Assembly: GCA_949293325.1 (NCBI GenBank) | Contig: CASFCZ010000009.1 | Span: forward strand, 1 to 44,230 | DNA: 44,230 nucleotides | Direction of reading: 5' to 3' | Origin: an uncultured Eubacteriales bacterium | GTDB lineage: Bacteria; Bacillota; Clostridia; Lachnospirales; CAG-274 | Shown here: piece after piece, positions 35,065 through 42,970 of the stretch | Numbering within the stretch: the first letter of the stretch is position 1 | Layout of the letters: each line of letters starts with the position of its first letter | Notes under the pieces: generated by a model | What the model saw: the letters and a program-made list of their open reading frames with translations, nothing else | Told to the model about the DNA's origin: nothing | The model's database searches: none | Translations under genes and position numbers: made by a program

Positions 35065-36420
35065 ATGATACATAAGTACCGTATGAACGGTTTGAATATC
35101 GTACTGGATGTTAACAGTGGTGCAGTCCATCTGGTTGACGATGTTGTATATGACATACTTGATTTTTATAAGGAAATACCTGATGAAGATATAGCCTCAA
35201 AGCTTGCAGATAAGTATACTGCTGAGGCTGTGGCAGAGGGACTTGAGGAGATCAGGGAGCTTGAGAAGAATAAGATGCTTTACTCCCAGGATATTTTTGC
35301 AGAGGTAATACCTAAGGTAGAAAACAGAAATCCCGTTGTAAAGGCACTTTGCCTTCATATAGCCCACGATTGTAACCTGAAGTGCAAGTACTGCTTTGCC
35401 GAGGAGGGCGAGTACCATGGCAAGCGCGAACTCATGAGCCTTGAAGTAGGTAAAAAGGCAATAGACTTCCTTATTAAGAACTCCGGTAACCGTAAAAATC
35501 TTGAAGTGGATTTCTTCGGTGGTGAACCACTTATGAATTTTGAAGTGGTAAAGGGTATAGTTGAGTATGCAAGGAGTATAGAAAAGGAAGCAGGTAAAAA
35601 CTTCCGCTTTACTATAACAACAAACGGAATCCTTTTAAATGACGACATTATGGACTATATAAATAAAAATATGCACAATGTTGTCTTAAGTATAGACGGA
35701 CGCAAGGAGGTAAACGACCGTATGCGTCCACGTGCAGGTGGACAGGGTACATATGACACTATAGTGCCTAAGTTCCAAAAGCTTGCTGACAGCAGAAATC
35801 AGACTGATTACTATGTAAGGGGCACCTTTACAAGGTATAATCTTGATTTTGCAAAGGATGTACTTCATCTTGCTGACCTGGGCTTCAAGCAAATTTCAGT
35901 TGAACCTGTGGTAACAGACGATAAGGAACCATATGCTATTCGTCAGGAGGATTTACCTGCTATCTTTGACGAGTATGAAAATCTTGCAATGAAAATATTG
36001 GAAAGACGTAAAAACGGACAGTGGTTTAACTTTTTCCATTTTATGATAGACCTTACAGGAGGACCCTGTGTTGTAAAACGTATGGTGGGCTGTGGTTCGG
36101 GTACGGAGTACCTTGCAGTTACACCTACAGGGGATCTTTATCCATGTCATCAGTTTGTAGGTATGGAGCAGTTTAAAATGGGTACTGTGGACAGTGGTGT
36201 AGTTAAGCCTGAAATAAGGAAAGCCTTTGAAGGCTGCAATGTATATACCAAGCCTAAATGCAGGGAGTGTTGGGCAAGGTTTTACTGTAGCGGCGGATGT
36301 GTGGCTAATTCCTACAATACACACGGTGATTTAATTACGCCTTATGAGATAGGTTGTGAAATGCAGCGTAAACGTATAGAATGTGCAATTATGATAAAAG
36401 CCTGTGAAAATAATGGTTGA
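35065..36420 (+). CDS. scfB: SCIFF radical SAM/SPASM maturase
   Basis: A 451-residue thioether-forming enzyme. An N-terminal RRE-like segment (about 1-85; HKYRMNGLNIVLDVNSGAVH) would bind the precursor leader. The radical SAM cluster motif is C103-x3-C107-x2-C110 (HDCNLKCKYCF), followed by FFGGEPL. The C-terminal SPASM domain shows GPCVVKRMVGCGSGTE, YPCHQF, KPKCRECWARFYCSGGC and GCEMQ, enough cysteines for two auxiliary [4Fe-4S] clusters. The start at 35065 follows AAAGGAG by 9 bases; the longer frame from 35020 runs through the hairpin and is not credible. It lies 85 bases after the precursor gene. Confidence 0.95.
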   Translation: MIHKYRMNGLNIVLDVNSGAVHLVDDVVYDILDFYKEIPDEDIASKLADKYTAEAVAEGLEEIRELEKNKMLYSQDIFAEVIPKVENRNPVVKALCLHIAHDCNLKCKYCFAEEGEYHGKRELMSLEVGKKAIDFLIKNSGNRKNLEVDFFGGEPLMNFEVVKGIVEYARSIEKEAGKNFRFTITTNGILLNDDIMDYINKNMHNVVLSIDGRKEVNDRMRPRAGGQGTYDTIVPKFQKLADSRNQTDYYVRGTFTRYNLDFAKDVLHLADLGFKQISVEPVVTDDKEPYAIRQEDLPAIFDEYENLAMKILERRKNGQWFNFFHFMIDLTGGPCVVKRMVGCGSGTEYLAVTPTGDLYPCHQFVGMEQFKMGTVDSGVVKPEIRKAFEGCNVYTKPKCRECWARFYCSGGCVANSYNTHGDLITPYEIGCEMQRKRIECAIMIKACENNG

Positions 36421-36456
36421 AATTGTACAAAATATAGGTTGATTTATAAAAATTTG

Positions 36457-36485
36457 TTGACGCTGTACAAATTTAAGAATATAAT
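36457..36485 (+). promoter_or_regulatory. Promoter for secD-secF
   Basis: TTGACG, 17-base spacer, TATAAT. Two copies of TGTACAA, at 36424-36430 and 36464-36470, lie exactly 40 bases apart, the second inside the spacer. The leader of about 75 bases contains a hairpin pairing TGGGCA with TTGCCC. Confidence 0.8.
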
Positions 36486-36563
36486 GTAAGTTATGCTAAA
36501 TAAATGGGCATATCGAAAATCGGTGTTTATTGCCCAAATACACAAAAGGGAGGAATTATCCAG

Positions 36564-37973
36564 ATGAAGGGTAAAAACGCATTAATACTCTTGCTGATCA
36601 TTGCAGTAATCTGTATTCTTTGTGCTGTTGCATACTTTGGCATCGGTCATAAGCCGGCTGCAACTGACGAAGCCACTGATGGCCTGGCACAGCAGATAGA
36701 GGTTGTTACCAATGAAAATGGCGAGGTCGTTACAAACGAGGCAGGAGAATTGGAAACTCGTATTGTTGATGTGGAAACCACAACTTCCGACGAAACTACT
36801 ACCACCGCAGAAAGTGCTGACAGCAGCACCGGATTAAAAACACATGACGGCTACGGAAGTGTATTTAACATCAAGCAGGGTCTTGACCTTAAGGGTGGTG
36901 TATACATAGTATACCAGGCTGAAAAGGAAAATCCTACGGATGATGAAATGGCCGCTGCCATATCAATGATACAAAAGCGTCTTGATATGAATAACTGGAC
37001 AGAGGCTGAATGTTCAAGAGAAGGCGTTGACAAAATCCGTGTTGAAATACCAGGTGTAGAGGATGCAGAAAGTGCTGTTAATGAAATAGGTGCAACTGCA
37101 AAGCTCACATTCCAGGATGAGGATGGCAATGTACTTGTTGATGGTGCAAATGTAACTAATGCGACTAAGCAGACAGATGGTTCACAGATAGTGGTTGCAC
37201 TTGAGTTTGATTCAACAGGCAGACAGGCATTTGCAGATGCCACATCCAATAACATAGGTAAGGTGCTCTATATTATGATGGACGATACCATTATTTCTGC
37301 ACCTACCGTTAATACAGCAATTACAAACGGTCAGGCTATGATCACAGGTAACTTTACCAATGAGGAAGCAGGGGAGCTTGCTGACATGATCCGTGCAGGT
37401 TCACTTCCTTTCAATCTTTCTGTTGCCGAGTTTAATAATGTAGGTGCAAGACTGGGAGCTGATTCTCTTTCAACTACACTTTTTGCAGGAGCTATAGGTG
37501 TTGCCGCTGTATTTATATTTATGCTCCTTGTTTACAGGGTTGCAGGTTTTGCAGCTGATCTTGCACTTATTATATACACTGCCATTGACCTTATTATAAT
37601 GAGTCTTTTCGGTGTAACTCTTACTCTGCCAGGTATTGCAGGTGTTGTACTTTCTATTGGTATGGCAGTTGATGCAAACGTACTTATCTTTGAGAGGGTA
37701 AGAGAGGAGCTTGGTGAAGGCAAGTCTATTAAAAACGCTTTCCATAACGGTTTCTCAAGGGCTATGCCTGCTATTATAGACAGTAACGTAACTACCATTA
37801 TTGCCAGTGCCGTGCTTCTCTGGTATGGTTCAGGTTCAGTTAAGGGATTTGCACAGACCCTTATCATCGGTGTTATTCTGTCTATGTTTACCGCTATCTT
37901 TGTAACTAGATTGATTGTTGAGGCACTTATAGGCGTAGGTATCAAAAATCCTAAGCTCTACGGTGCAAAGTAA
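36564..37973 (+). CDS. secD: Protein translocase subunit SecD with Thr/Glu-rich insert
   Basis: SecD works with SecF to pull proteins out of the SecYEG channel using the proton gradient. The 469 residues have one N-terminal helix (about 7-29), an outer domain containing DLKGGVYIVY, IEIPGVEDAE-like P1 features and DDTIISAPTV, then five helices with GIAGVVLSIGMAVDANVLIFER and DSNVTTIIA. Between helix 1 and the outer domain is a Thr/Glu-rich stretch (about 69-90, e.g. VETTTSDETTTTAES), not usual for SecD. The start at 36564 follows GGGAGG by 9 bases. secF starts 13 bases after the stop. Confidence 0.95.
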   Translation: MKGKNALILLLIIAVICILCAVAYFGIGHKPAATDEATDGLAQQIEVVTNENGEVVTNEAGELETRIVDVETTTSDETTTTAESADSSTGLKTHDGYGSVFNIKQGLDLKGGVYIVYQAEKENPTDDEMAAAISMIQKRLDMNNWTEAECSREGVDKIRVEIPGVEDAESAVNEIGATAKLTFQDEDGNVLVDGANVTNATKQTDGSQIVVALEFDSTGRQAFADATSNNIGKVLYIMMDDTIISAPTVNTAITNGQAMITGNFTNEEAGELADMIRAGSLPFNLSVAEFNNVGARLGADSLSTTLFAGAIGVAAVFIFMLLVYRVAGFAADLALIIYTAIDLIIMSLFGVTLTLPGIAGVVLSIGMAVDANVLIFERVREELGEGKSIKNAFHNGFSRAMPAIIDSNVTTIIASAVLLWYGSGSVKGFAQTLIIGVILSMFTAIFVTRLIVEALIGVGIKNPKLYGAK

Positions 37974-37986
37974 GGAGGGCGGAATA

Positions 37987-38874
37987 ATGTTTATTGATGT
38001 AGTTAAAAACAGATATATTTATATAGCCATAAGTGTTATTGTTATACTTATTGGTATATGTTTTATGGTATTTAATTCAATAACAGGAAAAGGTGCTTTT
38101 AATTACGATGTACAGTTTATAGGCGGTACCTCCATTGAGGCAGACCTTGGACAAACATTTGATAATGACGAGATTACCCAGATAGTTATTGACTCAACAG
38201 GTGACCAGGCACCACAGGTGCAGAAGATCGGTGATGGTACATCTGTAGCTATCAAGACACAGAAGCTTGAGGATGATACAAGAACAGCTCTCAGTGACGC
38301 CCTTGTGGAAAAGTACGGTATTACTGAAGACAGTATAAGCGTACAGGAGGTAAGTGCTACATTAAGTAAGGAAATGCAGAAAAATGCACTGATTTCCGTT
38401 GTGCTTGCCTGTGTTGCAATGCTTATTTATGTAAGTATAAGGTTCAGGGAGTTTAAGACAGGTGCCAGCTGTATAATTGCCCTTATAAGTGACTCACTTG
38501 TAGTTATTTGCACATATGCGGTTTTCAGAGTACCTATGGACAGTGCATTTATAGCTGCTGTATTAACTGTTTTAGGATATTCCATCAACTCATCGGTAGT
38601 TATATTTGACCGTATCCGTGAAAATAAGAAAACTCTTGGCAGGACAAACTACAGGGACCTTGTAAATCATAGTGTTAATCAGACTTTCAGAAGATCTATA
38701 TTTACATCAGCAACCGTTTTCTTTACAGTTATCTGCCTTTACATCTTCGGTGTTCAGTCAGTTAAAGAGTTTGCACTTCCTATTGCTGTAGGTGTTGTGG
38801 CTGGTGCTTACTCATCTGTATTTATTTCTGCAAACTGCTGGTACATACTTTGTACTGCCAGTAAAAAGAAATGA
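37987..38874 (+). CDS. secF: Protein translocase subunit SecF
   Basis: The 295-residue partner of SecD. It has the N-terminal helix (about 11-31), the outer-domain entry motif YDVQFIGGTSIEA, and a C-terminal helical bundle with VLTVLGYSINSSVVIFDRIREN and the RSIFTSATVFFTV segment. AGGAGGGCGG sits upstream of the ATG at 37987; an in-frame ATG at 37963 overlaps secD and has no ribosome site. Translationally close to secD (13 bases), forming one operon ended by a strong terminator. Confidence 0.95.
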   Translation: MFIDVVKNRYIYIAISVIVILIGICFMVFNSITGKGAFNYDVQFIGGTSIEADLGQTFDNDEITQIVIDSTGDQAPQVQKIGDGTSVAIKTQKLEDDTRTALSDALVEKYGITEDSISVQEVSATLSKEMQKNALISVVLACVAMLIYVSIRFREFKTGASCIIALISDSLVVICTYAVFRVPMDSAFIAAVLTVLGYSINSSVVIFDRIRENKKTLGRTNYRDLVNHSVNQTFRRSIFTSATVFFTVICLYIFGVQSVKEFALPIAVGVVAGAYSSVFISANCWYILCTASKKK

Positions 38875-38880
38875 TTTTAC

Positions 38881-38912
38881 AAGGCTGTCGATTTTTCGGC
38901 AGCCTTTTTTTT
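38881..38912 (+). terminator. Terminator after secF
   Basis: AAGGCTGTCGA pairs with TCGGCAGCCTT (one wobble) and is followed by eight T, directly joined to the recJ ribosome site GGAGG. Confidence 0.9.
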
Positions 38913-38922
38913 GGAGGTAATT

Positions 38923-40707
38923 ATGGCTAAATGGCTGATAAAAAGAAACAGGGCAAAACCCGGTTCGGTTGAGCAGATATGTAAGCTCTTTAACGTAACA
39001 CCCCTTGCGGCAACGGTAATGCTTAACAGAGGACTTGGCAGTGTAGCTCAGGTAGAGTATTACAAAAATGCTTCTATAGACAAGCTCCATGTAATTTCGG
39101 AAATACCTGAGGTTAAAAGGGCCTTTTCTCTGATAAAGACTGCCATAGAAAACTCAGTTCCTATTATGATCTATGGAGATTATGATGTTGACGGAGTTAC
39201 ATCTACAGTTATTTTGTGTAAGGGATTAAGGGCCTTGGGTGCAAGGGCTGATTATTTTATTCCTGACAGGCATACAGACGGATATGGGCTTAATTCTGCT
39301 GCTATTGAAAATATTGCAAAAAAGGGCTGCGGACTTCTTATTACATGTGATAATGGCATTGCGGCAAAGACGGAAATAGACCATGCCCGTAAGCTGGGTA
39401 TGCAGACTGTTATTCTGGATCATCATGAGCCTGCATTTGAATATGATAAGGATAATAACAAACGTTATATCATACCTGATGCTGATACAGTAGTGGATAT
39501 GAAACTTGAAAATATAGACTATCCTTTCAGAAACCTTTGTGCAGGAGGACTTTGCTTTAAATTTGTAATGGAGCTCTTTGCATATATGAACAGGGATTTC
39601 TTTTTGAAGGATGAGCTGGCTGTATTTGCTGCATTGGCTACGGTATGTGATGTGGTAGAGCTTAAGGACGAAAACAGAGTTATTGTCCGTTATGGTCTTG
39701 AAACTATAAATAAAACCATAGAAAACAGGGGCTTGAGAAAACTTGTTGAAGTAAATAACCTGATGGAAAAAAGGTTGACTGAGTATACCTTTGGCTTTGT
39801 TATCGGTCCCTGTATCAATGCAGGGGGCAGGCTTGAGGTGGCTGCCCTTTCGGCGGAGCTGTTTATGTCTGAGGATGAAAACAGGATTAATGAGCTGGCA
39901 AACAGGCTTCTGGAGCTTAATTCCATACGTAAGGAAATGACAAAAAAAAGTTATGAAAGTCTTGTTGGGATAGCTGATGAAATGAGTGACAGAGTCCTTG
40001 TATTATATGATAACAGCGTTGACGAAAGTATAGCAGGTATAGTTGCAGGCAGGCTTAAGGAACGGTATAATAAGCCGGTAATAGTGCTTACAGATGGTGA
40101 AAAGGGAGCAAAGGGTTCAGGCAGATCCATAGAATGCTATGATATGTTTGAGGAGCTTTCGGCATTCAGGGATATTTTTACAAAGTTTGGCGGACACAGG
40201 ATGGCAGCGGGTATGTCTTTACCTGTGGAAAATATTCCCGTCTTGAGACAATCATTAAATGACAGCTGTACTCTTACTGAGGATGATATGGAAAAACGTA
40301 TTATAGCCGATAAGGTAATTGAACTGGAGGAGGCTGATCTTACTGCTGCAAGGGATATGGAAATGTTCAAACCCTATGGAACGGGAAATCCGGAGCCTGT
40401 TGTTGCAGTGTGCGGACTTAGGATAAGTAATCTCCGTTTTGTCGGAAAAGAAAAAAACATAGCCTTTTTTTCACTTATAGGTAACAGAGGAAAGATGGTG
40501 TCAGCCACATGGTTTGACGGTCTTGATATGATAGAGCTTATTAACGGATATTATGGCAAAGAAGCAATAGATAATAACAGAAATGTACACGAAAGCCTTA
40601 ATGAACTAAAAGTTGATATAATGGCAAATCTCAGGCTGGATGACTATGAGGGTAATCTTCGGGCTAAGTTTTATATAAAGGATATGAAAATATCCCCTAA
40701 AAGATAA
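38923..40707 (+). CDS. recJ: Single-stranded-DNA 5'-3' exonuclease RecJ
   Basis: RecJ resects 5' ends in recombination and repair. The 594 residues carry the DHH-family motifs IYGDYDVDGVTST (motif I, near residue 87), TCDNG (motif II), LDHHEP (motif III, near 165), and the DHHA1 region with INAGGRLE and GGHRMAAGM, then an OB-like domain near the C terminus (GNPEPVV). It lacks the long C-terminal extension of Bacillus RecJ. The ATG at 38923 has TTGGAGG 5 bases upstream. The terminator before it suggests read-through or an unseen promoter within secF. The stop lies at the edge of the marR operator. Confidence 0.95.
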   Translation: MAKWLIKRNRAKPGSVEQICKLFNVTPLAATVMLNRGLGSVAQVEYYKNASIDKLHVISEIPEVKRAFSLIKTAIENSVPIMIYGDYDVDGVTSTVILCKGLRALGARADYFIPDRHTDGYGLNSAAIENIAKKGCGLLITCDNGIAAKTEIDHARKLGMQTVILDHHEPAFEYDKDNNKRYIIPDADTVVDMKLENIDYPFRNLCAGGLCFKFVMELFAYMNRDFFLKDELAVFAALATVCDVVELKDENRVIVRYGLETINKTIENRGLRKLVEVNNLMEKRLTEYTFGFVIGPCINAGGRLEVAALSAELFMSEDENRINELANRLLELNSIRKEMTKKSYESLVGIADEMSDRVLVLYDNSVDESIAGIVAGRLKERYNKPVIVLTDGEKGAKGSGRSIECYDMFEELSAFRDIFTKFGGHRMAAGMSLPVENIPVLRQSLNDSCTLTEDDMEKRIIADKVIELEEADLTAARDMEMFKPYGTGNPEPVVAVCGLRISNLRFVGKEKNIAFFSLIGNRGKMVSATWFDGLDMIELINGYYGKEAIDNNRNVHESLNELKVDIMANLRLDDYEGNLRAKFYIKDMKISPKR

Positions 40708-40775
40708 AAAGTTAGGTACCTTGACATAAATATATGGCGTTGCTATAATATTTATATTAAGGTACCTAACTTTTT
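40706..40775 (+). promoter_or_regulatory. marR promoter bracketed by an inverted repeat
   Basis: A consensus promoter TTGACA (40721-40726), 17-base spacer, TATAAT (40744-40749) is flanked by a perfect 17-bp inverted repeat, AAAAAGTTAGGTACCTT at 40706-40722 and its complement at 40759-40775. Each arm contains the palindrome AGGTACCT. One arm touches the -35 and the other starts about 9 bases past the -10, a typical layout for autorepression by the MarR protein encoded next. Confidence 0.85.
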
Positions 40776-40788
40776 TGGAGGAACTATT

Positions 40789-41232
40789 ATGAATAATGAA
40801 CTTCTGAGCATTATGGAAAAATGTGGACACTTTCTCTATCACCGCAGGGGAGGAAAAAGGGGTCAGATACGGATATTAAATTTGTTGGACAAAAGCAATG
40901 GAGTAACCCAGAAGGAGCTTTTGCAAAATATTCCCCTTAAGTCAGGATCAATGAGTGAAATGGTAAGTAAGCTGGAAGCACAGGGATTTATTTTAAAGGA
41001 AAGGGATAAGGAAGACAGACGAAAGATAAATATTATCCTTACACCAAAGGGAAAATCTTTTCTTGACAGACAGCTTGCCATTAACAGGGAACAGGAAAAG
41101 GATCTTTTTACATCCCTTACCCCGGAGGAACAGCAGCTTTTGATACAACTGCTTAATAAGCTTTTTGACGACTGGAAAAGTAAGTTTGACAGTGACCTTT
41201 TTAATCATAGAAAGGAGGAGGGTAATGTTTAA
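40789..41232 (+). CDS. MarR-family transcriptional regulator
   Basis: A 147-residue winged-helix regulator. GQIRILNLL, KELLQNIPLKSGSMSEMVSKLEAQGFI (recognition helix region) and RDKEDRRKINIILTPKGKSFL (wing) match the MarR family. It would bind as a dimer to the AGGTACCT palindromes around its promoter and repress this operon until a ligand is present. TTGGAGG lies 7 bases upstream. Its stop overlaps the start of the first ABC gene by 8 bases, so repressor and exporter are co-expressed. The ligand and the exported compound are unknown. Confidence 0.92.
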   Translation: MNNELLSIMEKCGHFLYHRRGGKRGQIRILNLLDKSNGVTQKELLQNIPLKSGSMSEMVSKLEAQGFILKERDKEDRRKINIILTPKGKSFLDRQLAINREQEKDLFTSLTPEEQQLLIQLLNKLFDDWKSKFDSDLFNHRKEEGNV

Positions 41233-42970
41233 ATTAATGAAAAAATACTGGATATTTGCTCTCCTTGCTCCTGTTTTTATGTTCGGAGAGGTTGCAATGG
41301 ACCTTATTCAGCCACAGATGATGCGTATAATAGTGGACGATGGTGTCCTTGGAGTAAATAATAATAATGTGGGAAATATCGGGCTTATTGCAAGTCTTGG
41401 CCTTAAAATGGTTATTGTGGTAATCTTTGGAGGTATTACAGGTGTACTGTCTGGGGTGTTTGCAAATCTTTTCAGCCAGCAGTGGGGTAATGAAATACGT
41501 AAGGCGTGCTTTAAAAGAATAATGAGTTTTTCATTTCAGCAGACGGATAAGTTTTCCACAGGTTCCCTTGTAACAAGGGTGACAAACGATGTTACTCAGG
41601 TGCAAAACCTTGCCACCCAGATGGTGAGGGGATTTGTACGTACTTCATTGCTTTTTTTCGGCGGTATTTACTGTGTTACCACCCTTGATATGAAGTTTGG
41701 TGCAGTACTTGCCTGTTCACTGCCCTTTGTAGTATGTGGTGTTATATTTTTTATTTCTAAGGCTATACCTTATTTTGATGTTCTTCAAAAAAAGCTGGAT
41801 AGAGTAAACAGTGTTGTACAGGAAAATGTAGCAGGTGCCAGGGTAGTCAAGGCCTATGTTAAGGAAGATTATGAAAGAAAACGCTTTGGAAAGGCAAATA
41901 ATGATCTGGTAGATACCCAACTCAGGGTGCTGAAACTCTTTGCATATATGACGCCCCTTGCCAATCTTGTGCTTAATATAGTAATGGTGGTAATTATTAA
42001 ATTGGGGGCTATTGAAGTTGAAGGGGGAGGCACAACTCCCGGCAGTGTTATGGCTGCTATTACATACCTTTCTCAGATTATGCATTCTGTATTAATGCTT
42101 GCCATGATATTCCAGACAGTATCAAGGGGTAAGGCGTCTGCAAACAGACTGAATGAAATTCTTATTACAGAACCTGTAATAGAAGATGGTGATTATAATG
42201 GAAAGACCGATCTCAAAGGTAAAATAGAGTTTAAAAATGTATCCTTTGCCTATCCTCAGGGAAACGGAGAAGCGGTCCTGAAAAATATCAATCTGACTAT
42301 AAACCCGGGGGAAACCTTTGGTATTCTAGGAGCTACTGGCTGTGGCAAGTCCAGTCTTGTAAATCTTATTCCGAGGTTTTATGATGCCACTGAGGGAGCC
42401 ATACTTGTGGATAATATAAATGTAAAGGATTACAAACTTAAAGATTTAAGGGACAAGGTGGCAATAGCCCTTCAGAAAAGTGAACTTTTTAATACAAGCA
42501 TAAAGAATAATATTATCTGGGGCAGACCTGATGCTACAGATTCGGAAATAGAAAGGGCCTGTGACAATGCCCAGGCAAGTGAATTTATAAAGGCTCGTCC
42601 TGAAGGCTATGACTCTGTTGTTGCAGAGGGTGGCATGAGCCTTTCAGGAGGACAAAAACAAAGGTTAGCTATTAGCAGGGCGCTTCTTAAAAACTCGGAG
42701 ATACTGATTTTCGATGACTCTACCAGTGCGCTTGACCTGAAGACGGAGGCTAAGCTCTATGCCGCCCTTAAGCGGGACTATAAGGGTGTTACCAAGATAA
42801 TCATTGCACAGCGTATTGCCTCTGTTATGCAGGCGGACAGGATCGCCGTAATGGATAACGGACAAATAGAGGCATGCGATACACATTCCAACCTTCTTAA
42901 AACAAGTGAAATATACAGGGATATTTACGATTCACAGTTAAAGGATGGAGGTGAGCTTTATGAGCAGTGA
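41225..42970 (+). CDS. ABC half-exporter, degenerate-site subunit (YfiB-like)
   Basis: A 581-residue exporter half with six membrane helices (about 15-310) and a nucleotide-binding domain. Walker A GATGCGKSS and signature LSGGQKQR are intact, but the Walker B segment reads IFDDSTSALD (Asp where the catalytic Glu normally sits) and the switch is AQRI (Gln for His). This is the expected make-up of the non-catalytic partner of a heterodimeric exporter, not decay. The ATG at 41225 lies inside the end of marR with AGGAGG upstream. The second gene overlaps its 3' end by 11 bases. Multidrug or peptide efflux is likely. Confidence 0.93.
   Translation: MFKLMKKYWIFALLAPVFMFGEVAMDLIQPQMMRIIVDDGVLGVNNNNVGNIGLIASLGLKMVIVVIFGGITGVLSGVFANLFSQQWGNEIRKACFKRIMSFSFQQTDKFSTGSLVTRVTNDVTQVQNLATQMVRGFVRTSLLFFGGIYCVTTLDMKFGAVLACSLPFVVCGVIFFISKAIPYFDVLQKKLDRVNSVVQENVAGARVVKAYVKEDYERKRFGKANNDLVDTQLRVLKLFAYMTPLANLVLNIVMVVIIKLGAIEVEGGGTTPGSVMAAITYLSQIMHSVLMLAMIFQTVSRGKASANRLNEILITEPVIEDGDYNGKTDLKGKIEFKNVSFAYPQGNGEAVLKNINLTINPGETFGILGATGCGKSSLVNLIPRFYDATEGAILVDNINVKDYKLKDLRDKVAIALQKSELFNTSIKNNIIWGRPDATDSEIERACDNAQASEFIKARPEGYDSVVAEGGMSLSGGQKQRLAISRALLKNSEILIFDDSTSALDLKTEAKLYAALKRDYKGVTKIIIAQRIASVMQADRIAVMDNGQIEACDTHSNLLKTSEIYRDIYDSQLKDGGELYEQ

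Noticed and set aside
41225..42970. ABC subunit as a decayed ATPase because of Asp and Gln substitutions
   Set aside because: These substitutions are normal for the degenerate-site partner of heterodimeric exporters, and the partner gene is adjacent.
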